Positions 46,001-55,790 of a stretch of DNA of 64,000 nt are shown one piece after another. The notes beneath the pieces are model-generated. The model was not told the origin of the DNA. It did no database searches and worked only from the letters and a program-made list of their open reading frames with translations. How positions within the stretch are numbered: the stretch's first letter is position 1; each line of letters starts with the position of its first letter. Source of the stretch: Aurifilum marmelostoma (lineage: Eukaryota > Ascomycota > Sordariomycetes > Diaporthales > Cryphonectriaceae); the NCBI GenBank assembly GCA_027559495.1, contig JAMXSV010000023.1, positions 124,001 to 188,000 on the forward strand, in the 5' to 3' direction. Made by a program: the position numbers and the translations under genes.

Positions 46001-47613
46001 TATCTGGAGGAAGTGACTCGTCTGGCTGCCAGTATGGGCGCTCCTGGAGCTCATGGCAACTCTGCAGAGACGGCTGGATATTTCAATTCGGTTTATGTCC
46101 AACCTGCTTGGTCGGAATTCTCCGAGCTAGCAAAGTCTGGAGAGGCCGCAGCATCCGACATTGTGGCGGCTTTCCCCTTCCATCACTACTTCTCAAACGC
46201 CCCCCAGCCTCTGTTTCCACCGGAAGCAGACCGCGAGGCTGTCTTGGAGATTGCTCAGGGGTGTTATAGGCACATATCGAGGATCTTCTCGGAGCTAGCT
46301 GATGCGCTTCCCTTTGAGATCCTGCGTCGGGACAAGGAGAAGGCTAACTACCTACTCACGAGTGAAGCTCGAATCGTCGCAATGACCTCAACGCATGCCG
46401 CCATCAGGCGTGGAGAGATTGTGCAGCTCGGTTTCCATTACGACAATGTTATTATGGAGGAAGCAGCTCAGATCACCGAAATCGAGAACTTCATCCCACT
46501 GGCGATGCAGAAGCCAAAGGATGGGAAGAATCCTCTCCAGCGGGTTGTTCTCTGCGGTGATCACCTGCAAAACTCGCCCGTCATCCAGAATCTGGCCTTC
46601 AGGGATTTTGCGAGCCTGGAGCAATCCATGTTCTCCCGCCTTGTGCAGTTGGGAGTGCCCACTATCACGCTTGACCAGCAGGGTCGGGCTCGTCCGTCCA
46701 TCGCTCAACTATACCAATGGCGGTACCCCCGACTGACCAACTTACCGCACGTCGAGACATCAGAAGAGTTCCTCACTTCGAACGCCGGCTTCAAATACGA
46801 CTACCAGTTCATCAACGTAGGCGACTACAAGGGCAAGGGAGAGGCAGAGCCTGTGCCGCACTTCATACACAACCTCGGAGAGGCCGAGTATGCCGTGGCC
46901 ATATTCCAGTATATGCGCCTTCTCGGCTACCCTGCGTCCAAGATCAGTATTTTGACCACCTACGCTGGCCAACGAGCATTGATCAGGGATGTACTTTCTC
47001 ATCGATGTGCCAAGAACCCCATCTTTGGTATGCCCAAGATCGTTGCGACCGTCGACAAGTACCAGGGCGAGCAAAATGACTGTAAGATGATCAATCACTG
47101 CTGGCTTATCTCTGGCTTGGACAATCACTGACAACTCGCACAGATATCATTTTGTCACTCACCAGGACGGCCAAAGTAGGCTACCTGCGGGACATCCGTC
47201 GGCTCACTGTGGCTCTGTCGCGTGCGCGGCTGGGCATGTACATCTTGGGCCGCCGCGAGGTATTTGAGAGCTGCTTCGAGCTGCGACAGGCGTTTGAGCT
47301 CCTGCTGCAACGACCAGACAAACTGTCGCTGGTTGTCGGAGAACTCTGGCCAACGCAGCGCAAGCTGACAGAGGACGCAAATGAGGCCGTCTCAGGAGAG
47401 GCAGTCATGGAGGGGGTAGAGCATCTAGGTAAATATGTATTTGAGATGACACAAACGAAGGTGGCACAGCTGCAGGGCGACAAGGCGCTCCCTGCTGGCG
47501 AGGCTATGGCTCTCGAGGAGAGTGCGGAGATGGATGACCTTGAACCCATCCCAGAGGAGGGTGAGGATGAAGAGCCAGTGAAGGGGTTCGAGGCTGAGGA
47601 GGATGAGGACTGA
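43013..47613 (+). CDS. Spliceosomal SF1 helicase Aquarius (Cwf11-like)
   Basis: Aquarius (AQR; Cwf11 in fission yeast) is an SF1 RNA helicase in the intron-binding complex of the spliceosome. Six exons are inferred: 43013-43281, 43338-43438, 43497-43883, 43936-44755, 44818-47081 and 47144-47613, giving 1436 residues. The N-terminal armadillo-like region begins after a Lys/Gln-rich leader and contains RDIWDPLERDKFPISSLLSL and SYLWPGYSE. The helicase core carries Walker A GPPGTGKT (about residue 835), the Walker B-type MEEAAQ (about 1073), LCGDHLQNSPV, DQQGRARPSI and ATVDKYQGEQNDYIILSL, and ends with LTVALSRAR. The C-terminus is acidic. Intron 4 (44756-44817) is spanned by an open frame but contains CTAAC and a CAG acceptor, and splicing joins KPS to ILEVLPTLVGD. 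Confidence 0.94.
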
Positions 47614-48033
47614 GCTGGCCACCATCTTATTTTGAGTGATATGGGGGGCGCTGGCGTTCGGATGCGGTGATGTTATGAAGGGCTAAACATGATTTGATTG
47701 GCACGCCGCGTGCGCGCAGCACTGGGAGGGAGGATAGAATTCGAGATGCTCACGTCAGTTGACTGCCATGACGGAGTTCTGAATTAGGATGAATTTTTCC
47801 TTGCGCGCACAGAGAGCAAGTATACAGCCTCTAAGTCCAGCCGTGCGATGCCGAGACGAGCTCGTCGCCCAGTCGGTGCTTTCTGAGGATTCCTCATTGA
47901 TTACCGCGCATCCAATGCGACACAGGGTTGAAGCCTGTCCTCAACCAGTGCGAGAGACTACATTCGTGAATGTTGGTCAAGATGTATATACACCTCGATC
48001 GAACAGAATTTGCTTGGTCTGCTCAGGATTTTC
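47614..48033. other. Intergenic region, no gene seen
   Basis: 420 bp between the Aquarius stop codon and the decayed regulator. Confidence 0.5.
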
Positions 48034-49398
48034 TCATCCCAACCCCAACTCCGCAGAAGCGTGTGACCCTTGGAGTATATTCAAGAACGAGTCGGGCCAG
48101 TTCATGGCATCCGGCTGGATCATTGGCCACATGGCAGAGTCTGCTTGTCCCCCGAACATGTCCATGGCGCCGCCCCTACCAATTATGGCCTCCATAGGGA
48201 AGCTTGCGTGCACATCGTCCGCCTCCGTCGCAGGATGAGGCAGCGCGACAACGTTGTTTTCTGCAGTAGCAAGGTGATATAATTGGTGTTTCCTGCTGCT
48301 GCCCAGACCCGCGGCGCCGCCTCGCCCTTCTCCTTCCTGGATGTACGTGACGTTTATGGCCGACGGGGCACCTGAGGAGTAGCTGCAGCTTTTTTTGGGC
48401 CCCCGCAAGAGCCTTTTCGGAACACGAGCGGGCGCCCCTGGCCCGGACATCCCTCATCATGTTCCACGCGAGCTTGGAGCCCCTCGAGTTCACGCTCAGC
48501 GCCTTAAGGACATGCATGCAGGTCTCGACGCCATCCTCCAAGTTGCTGCTGGCCGATTCCCGCCGCATACAGGCACCGGCCATGACCATGACGGAGCCGG
48601 CGCAGACGAGGCACGAGACCACCTGCCACTAGGGGTAGTTCATGACGATGTCGACGGTGTCGGTGACGTTGTGCATGAGGCGGGCGATGGACTGAGCCTC
48701 GGAGGCGCAGATGCGGCCGTACTCCCTGCTCTGGCTGTTTTGGTCGGGCGGAAGGGCGGCGGTGTGTCCTTCAATGCAGGTGTAGTAGAGATAGGATCGG
48801 CAGATGAGGGTGCGCAGGTGGTGGAACTTGATGGCCAGCATGTTCCTCTGGTAAATGTGAGTCAGCTCGTTGTCTATTCTGTGTTCTTTTCTCTTTCTCT
48901 CCCTCTTTCTACTTCTTCTTTTTTTCTTCTTCGGTCGCACAGGAAGGATGTCCAAAGCATCTTACCTGTCGCTTAAGAGTGACAGACTCCTCAAATGCAT
49001 GCCCGATATCAAAGTGTAAGAAACGTGGCAGCTTCTGCTTCCAGGCGAGAAGAAGCTCGTCACGACATTTACCACGAGGATTAATTACCCTTCCTTGTGC
49101 GTATCAGGACATATGATACTAGACAAACTATTTGGCGTCGAGAATCAAGTAAGCAAGTCAGATTAATAACTTGGCATAGTATAATCGAGAAAACATTGAC
49201 ATACATGTGAGAACTTCTAGCGCCCCAGGCTGGTGGCTGGCTCTTCGCATGCTGAGAGAGATAGAGAGAGAGAGGGAATTCAAGATCCTCATATCTACAT
49301 GCTGAAATTGTTGATACAAAGCAACCGCGGTTGTAGAAACAAATCCTGCGTTCCAACTCCTTGACATCGCTACTCGGCATCGCAAGGTTCTCGACCAT
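48034..49398 (-). pseudogene. Decayed Zn2Cys6-type transcription regulator
   Basis: The strand encodes pieces of the fungal-specific transcription factor domain. From 5' to 3' they are: ELERRICFYNRGCF (about 49350-49300), then RDELLLAWKQKLPRFLHFD and FEESVTLKRQ (49064-48967). An intron follows (acceptor at about 48853), then RNMLAIKFHHLRTLICRSYL and MHNVTDTVDIVMNYP. An in-frame TAG at 48629-48631 stands where the family has Trp (NYPWWQ). The frame continues with WQVVSCLVCAG. At the A7 run 48390-48396 it shifts to a C-terminal tail, GGAMDMFGGQADSAMW to MNWPDSF, ending at 48034. A further degraded piece may lie at 50213-50486 (VEFRNQVEGHF). The zinc cluster was not found. It is head-to-head with the FEX remnant. 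Confidence 0.7.
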
Positions 49399-50601
49399 AC
49401 AGTGAGCCTCGTGACCCGTCAGGCGATAACTTCTACAAAGGTCAGTCCAACAGAGATTCTGTCACTTGGGAATCAAGGCCTCACACGTAGTGTAGCGGTC
49501 CCTGTGGTTCACGCCTCACACCCACACACTATAAGATACATGTCGCGCGCTGTATGTTCAATCCTAGCCACTAGGAGCCTTGATTCATTTTTGTTTTTTT
49601 TTTTTTTTTTTCTTTTTTCTCTTTCTCTTCTTTTTCGGCCCCTCCTTTTTGGATCGCTACCTTGATAAACTATCATTCTACCAAGAGCTCTAGCATATCA
49701 CGTCTGATCTATATAAATTGAATGGCACGTTGTTTATTTTGTGGTAATTACTGAGGCTCACCTGCTACATACGCCTGGTCGTACACGTTCATACACCCCA
49801 AGGTATTCTAGACCGAGCAGTGACCACTTACAGCGCGTAATAGCCTCCAAGCGCACAATACAACCCCAATACGTGAATCTCTCCCTTTTTTTTTCTTATT
49901 CCTTCTTTAGTACCGTCCATGATGCCAGTGTACTATCGTCATGTGCCGACAAGAGGTGATAATCGGTAATTCTGGATGTGACGGATTGACGCGTCCGCCT
50001 CTCACACATCAACATACTTGTTATTGATCGGGGTGTTAAGTGAGATCCAGCCCTTACCCGTACCGTCATCTGACACTCTTGTTCAATCACTCTGTGTAGA
50101 TGAGGCCTGACGCGAAGCAAAAAAGAAAATTACCCAGATTGGCCATGCCTTGTGGAGAGGCTATCTTGGTCCATCACGACCCCAGTCGGGGTACGTGCCG
50201 ACGAGATGGGTTCTAGAGATCCGCTGCAGGTGAAATATCATGTGACAATGTATCATATACTGCCCAAAGCATTGTAGGACGGATTGCTGTTGAAATGGCC
50301 CTCAACCTGATTCCTGAACTCGACGGCTGGCAGCTGCAGTCGGGCCCGGGACGGTCGATATGAACGGCATGGTCGGACAGCAGAATTGGATCATATCGGA
50401 GACCTTGCAGAAAACCAGCATGTTTGCGCAAATCCCCTCTTCCTTTGGCTCTTGAGTGATTGACACTTTCTGGGCTACGTGTCACTCAAACAAAACGCAC
50501 CTTGTCTCGACAAGTTTACTCTGAGTCGCCGAGGTGAGAGAACATTGCCGCAAGACCACTGTTAGTCCCAGGCGTGTAGAATGACACCCAACACAAGATA
50601 A
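49399..50601. other. Region between two decayed genes
   Basis: No intact gene. It holds a poly-T tract at about 49588-49610. Short minus-strand pieces (50213-50486) may be the N-terminal part of the decayed regulator. Confidence 0.4.
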
Positions 50602-52230
50602 CTCACAACGACTAATGAGTATGTGACTAATAGGTTATCACTGGGCAAGCCATTCATTGGGACGGCACACTCGGAAGTTTCCGACCAGAGGCCGGTTTCC
50701 TCATATCATGCTGAGGACAGATCCTCGCTGTCGGATCGTTGGGAAAGTATGGACAGGCAGGTATCGCCCGAGTTGAATCTGAACGAGATCGAAGCGCCAG
50801 CGCCCGTCCAAAATCCTGACTAGAATACTGTAGCTCGATCGTCATCTCTTGAAGACAGGATCCCCGACCGCTGTCGACAGGGCCTGGCAATACACGAGAA
50901 CGGGTTTTCCCTTGAATCAAGGACAGTTGGCGACGGCCAGGGGCTATGGCATCAAAACACTCGCTGCCCATCGTCCCGCGGAGCCTCCTCTGAACACACC
51001 ATTGCACGCAGCCGGCTAGAAAACGAGAGCGGGAGCGATGGGTACGGCGGACCTTTTGAACTTGCTAATTTGGCCGAGATGGCTTCGGCCGCAGCGGTCG
51101 AGAACGAATCCGAGGCACACCGTTATACACACCGCAGCCTGGAGGAACAGCTTGGACGGCCCAAGCTCGTGTTGGCAGAGGATCTGAAGGACGGAGGACG
51201 CGTGGTCAGCAGCCGCCTTAGTCGGCCGAAAGCCAACATCTTCATTCTCCCGCACCTTATTTTCTTCTCCATCGTGGGAACACTGGCTCGCTTGGGCCTT
51301 CAAAGCTTCACGACATACCCGCTGGCTCCAGTTGGCTTTGAGACTATCTGGCCCAATTTCGCCGATACGCTGATGCTTGGGCTGCTTTCCGAAGCTGCAG
51401 AGCTGCTTCACCATCCAAAGAGTGCCAGAAGAATAGCTAGGCCGCCATTTCCAGGACCGCCGGCGCCGGTCAACTACGCGTCTGACAATGAGAGGTCGAA
51501 CGAAACGACCAGGACCCGCCACGCACAGCCAGAGCCCTCGATCCCCATTCCACTCCACATCCGCCTGGCCACAGGCTTCTGCGGTTCTCTCACGACATTC
51601 TCCTCGTTTATGCGAGACTGCCTGTTGGCAGCCGTTGGTGGGGTCGCCATGACGCCCACAACGCCATCGTCTGGTCAAGGCTTTATGTCTCTGGTCAGCG
51701 TCATCATCGTTAGCCTTACGGCGTGCATGCCGGGTCTTAAGGCTGGAGCACATATCGCCATATTTCTGAAGACTTTCGACAGAAGGGTGCCGCGACGGGT
51801 GATGCGCCACATCGATCATATTGACGTCGTCCTCGCCAAAGGTTGTTGGGTTGGTGCCATCGTCATGACCATTATACCACCCAACCGCCCATCTGGACCT
51901 GTCGGGCACAAGACGTCGTGGGCGCAAGAAACCTGGCGCGGGGACGCCATCTTGGCCCTCGTCTTCGCTCCTCTGGGGTGTCTCATGCGACTCTTCTTGA
52001 GTACCAAGCTGAATCTCCGTTGCGTCGGGTTCCCACTCGGGACATTCTGTGCCAATTCTCTCAGCACTCTCGTGTTGGCAGTAGCCTGGGACCTCCAGCG
52101 GCTACCACCTGAACGAGTATCGACCTGGATTGGAGACAACCTAGTGTCGTGTTAGGTTCTGCAAGGTGTCGAGGGTGGCTCCTGCGGCCGTCTGACTGGG
52201 CAATTCGGAAGCATCTTGGCAGATCTTTGA
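50602..52230 (+). pseudogene. Fluoride exporter FEX (CrcB/Fluc type), disrupted
   Basis: FEX proteins export fluoride at the plasma membrane as a two-domain Fluc channel. One frame runs from about 50602 to 52230 with two in-frame stops, TAG at 50821-50823 and TAG at 52153-52155. Between them a Met at 51079 would give 358 residues. The first Fluc domain is intact in appearance: HLIFFSIVGTLARLGLQSFT and then ATGFCGSLTTFSSFMRD. The second begins with LAKGCWVGAIVMTIIPP, ALVFAPLGCLMRLFLS and FPLGTFCAN. It is cut at LVSC-stop-VLQGV, where relatives have CQVLQG, and the final DGFCGCLTT part and last helices are degenerate or lost. Both stops could arise from CAG by C-to-T. If the upstream region is only a leader, a truncated channel might still be made. 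Confidence 0.7.
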
Positions 52231-53658
52231 GGGCAGGGAGCGACTAGACTGGCCTCTTCAAGAAGGAAGGAAAAGGAAAAGGAGAGGGCCGAAAGAGAGT
52301 TTGCTTGGTGGGCGAAAGACTGCAACTTGGTACATTGATTTGTGGTGAGTCTCTAGGTTGGCGCTTGTCTTGACTGACGGCGATTAGAGGGCTTCCCGTT
52401 GACAAGGAAATTGCATTACCCATGCCTTCGTGGCAGGAAGGAGAGCCCCTCATACTATGCCTATGCTCCTTCCATTCCACCACTTGTTCTTTCTCTCTGC
52501 CACTCGTGCCTTCCTTTTCTCCTTTGCCCGTCTCTGGGAGATGCAAAGTTATTCCTCCCTTCTGAATGGCGTTGAGTAAATCATAGGCAAACAAACATCT
52601 GAACCAAGAGGTGAGATCACAGTAGAAAATGAGTCTAGTTTCACTCATCGAATACTAAGTGATATATAGCACCTCAGCTGCCCTATAGTCTGTTCGAGTC
52701 ACATCAGTCATCAATCAGGTCAGAACCAACCAGAGCCCGGTGATGACCTTGCTTGTTGTGGCTTGTGAGGCTCAGCTCTGCGCCGCCTCCTGCTGTTGTA
52801 CTATGTACTCTACTGTGCGAATGCGACTTTGCGACCAGATTTTTGATTCATCAGCGGCAGATGAGAGATTGAGCCGTCGCGGTTGGCCGCTTGATTTTTT
52901 TGGGGGGGGGGGGAAGGGTTGTCGTCATCCTGCAGGTGCACAACAATTTTGGGGTTGCGGAAAATATTTCGACAGTCTGGTCGATAGGCTGTCGATCTGC
53001 GCAGAATCTATCAAGCTACTGCATTCCTCTTTCCCCTCTCTCCGTGCACCTCCAACGGTCTTTGATTCCGTCGGAGGAACCGGGGGTTTCAAAATGTTGG
53101 CACGGTGCTATCTTTTGGGGGGCTGCCTTGTTAGTGGCGTTGCAAGCCAGAGAGCAGCAGCAACCATCCTGTCAGCAGCAAGGTGAATCACCATATTAGA
53201 GCCCCTTCTCTCTTGTGGTGCCACAGTGATGGACAGAATCAGTGAACACCAATGTGTACTGTGGCTGGATGTCCCATAGTGGGTATAGAGTATGACCTAG
53301 GGCGAGAGGCCCGCCCACCCGCCTAAGATAAGAAAAAAGAAATCCAAGCAATCTGAACATGGTGCGCCTCTACTGTGCTTGGGGGGGGACGGAAAAGAGG
53401 GGGAAAAAATTGAGAAAAAAAGAGAAAGGTAAGAAAAAGATCCATGTACATGACATCTTCTACGGCATGTGCCATAGCACTTTGCACCACGCAGGTCAGG
53501 CCATCATCTGTGGCCAGACCACTCTTCGAATGATCAGTGTCACACATCTGATTACTGTGTGTGCTAAGGGCTGGCTAGTGGGCTGCCAGACATCCGCTAC
53601 AAACGCTACAGGGCCACAGCGGCAGAAACTAAGTACTTGGAAACTCGAACGCAGCGTG

Positions 53659-53672
53659 CCCCCCCCCCCCCC
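53659..53672. repeat. Poly-C run
   Basis: Fourteen consecutive C residues in noncoding DNA; a place where base counts may be unreliable. Confidence 0.9.
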
Positions 53673-55033
53673 GGCTAGGCTGGGAAAGTACCAAAACTCG
53701 ACCTTATCTGACAAGTACTTTTGGGGCAAACAATAGCAAGCCCCAGGAGTAACCAAGTACATATTGTGAGAGGAGTGATCCAAGCACACAAGGAGGCCAG
53801 ACAAAGGAGTGGGAGAAGGGGAGGAGTTTACAAAGAAAGACCAGGAAATCTGACGATGAAGGAAAAAGAAGAAAAGAAGGCAAAAAAAAGAAGGGCTGGG
53901 CAAGGGTGAACGATAACGAGGGTTCGTCAAAACGCGGGACGCGGGGGCCGGGGGGATTCTTTCAAGGCCAGGACTCTCTTAGCGCGTTTGGAAACGCGAT
54001 AACCCATGTCCCACCCATATTCTGTTCGTTTCGCGTGGATACATGGTACTTTGTACTGAAATTTCATTGTTGGGTTGGATGTCTGCAAAAGAGGTCGATA
54101 TATCTGCCAGGAGGAAGAGTAAAGTTTGATCAGTATGGTGTTGGAGCAGCAGCAAGTTACGGAACTTTGCCGATACGACATGGTACCTGTAAGGTGGGTG
54201 AAGAAGAGAAGGGGGGGGGGGGCCCAATATTTGGGCTTGTGGGCATATTTTTTCACAACTCAAATACATACACTACAAGCACGGTCATGTGCAGACACAA
54301 TGACTCCGTCCTCCTAGGCTGAAAGAGTGCTGTAGTCTGCTCTGCCTCATCTACACTTGTCATCGAGGTCTTGGGCTGTGGACTATTGAATTAGTCTGTC
54401 AATCTTGTATCTAGCTCTGTAGAGGGACAAACAGAATTTGTCCACAATAAATCATCTCTGAAAAGGGGAAAGGCGGGGTGATAAAAGTCGAGGAGGAAAA
54501 AAGGTCAAGAGCCTTTAACAGCCAGAGGCCAAACTTGGCTGGGTGGGAGTCATCCCCTCAATGATGAGGCTTCCATTTCCATTCAGTGTGGTATTGGCTG
54601 AACTGGCAAATTAATCTACTGCCAGCAGAAATTCGGTGAAGTACGTCCTGTTTGATGTGGCAAGGGAAGCACAGACCACCCCTGTCTCGAGGGGAACCCT
54701 CCAAAACAGATACAGCAGCAGTGGTTGGAGGCGACTTTTTAGGATCCCCCCAAACCTGTTGGGCACATTTGAACCTGCAGATACTTTGTGTTGTACGCTG
54801 ACCGACAGGGCAGTACAGTAGTAGCACTTTGTACCTCCAGAAGATCTCCACTGGCCAGCACCACCAGCAAGCGCACACACTCTGTGACCACCCACAATTT
54901 TCGCCCGCCCACACCAAAAACTTCCTTCGGCACCATATCAGCCCCGGTACCCTGCCCACCTGTGGCACCAACCCTGTCTCCTGCTACTGCGGCCCAGACA
55001 GGATCGACCGTCCACTTCATCCCCAGACAGGCC

Positions 55034-55050
55034 AAAAAAAAAAAAAAAAA
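55034..55050. repeat. Poly-A run
   Basis: Seventeen A residues in the presumed eIF4G leader or promoter. Confidence 0.9.
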
Positions 55051-55790
55051 TTGAAGCCTCTTCTCTCCTCTCTCACCAAACCTCCTCGGATACCCGAAAT
55101 CCATCTACCTCACCACCCTCCTCCCCAGGATCAGGACGTGGTAGATTATCGTTTGTCCTTTTCAACCCATCTGGACTGGACTTTGCAGGTCAAGGAATTC
55201 ATTTTCCCAGGACTTCTCGCATCTCCACTCCCTCCGCCTGCGTCGTTTGTCTCGCCTAATCTCGTCGATTTTGCGGACCGACCACCCTTCCAACCCAATA
55301 CCCTTCGTCAACCACTTTGTCGTGGGAAACACTCCAAGCCGACGCTCCTTGCGCTCGTTCTTGGCCGCTTCAGTCGACAGTCGGACGGTATACTTCTCAC
55401 CGATCGATCAGCTGCCGACGCCTCACCTCACCCTCAGACGTTTTGTCGGTGACCCAGCGTCCTCGCAAAAGTCAAGGTCGGAATCACCCACCCGCCCTCG
55501 ATCCATCCATTGGTGAGGGCTTCACTCCAGTCGTGACTCATTCATCGTCAGACAAACGGCAGTGCCTGTTCTCTTCTTCACACGAGCGCTCTGCAACAGC
55601 CACGTCACAGTCGCCGTCACTGCTCCTTTTGTGTCCAACGCTTCTTCAGCCACGATCCCCTCCAAGTCGCGGCCCTTGACGTTTGACACAACAGGCCCAT
55701 CAATAACCTCTGCGCCCAACTCCCATCTCCTCCGAACACCCCTCTCCGCGCATCTCCATCGACATCGTCTTCGACGTACCGACCTTACAT

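Larger units (their letters stand above)
52231..55790. other. Long gene-free stretch upstream of eIF4G
   Basis: No conserved coding sequence. The last kilobase (about 54800-55790) is pyrimidine-rich and is likely the long promoter and 5' leader of eIF4G. Homopolymers include C14 (53659-53672), G-runs near 52904 and 54211, and A17 (55034-55050). Confidence 0.5.

Noticed and set aside
48395..48976. Plus-strand open frame of 193 codons
   Set aside because: Antisense to the decayed regulator and runs through that gene's intron polypyrimidine complement.
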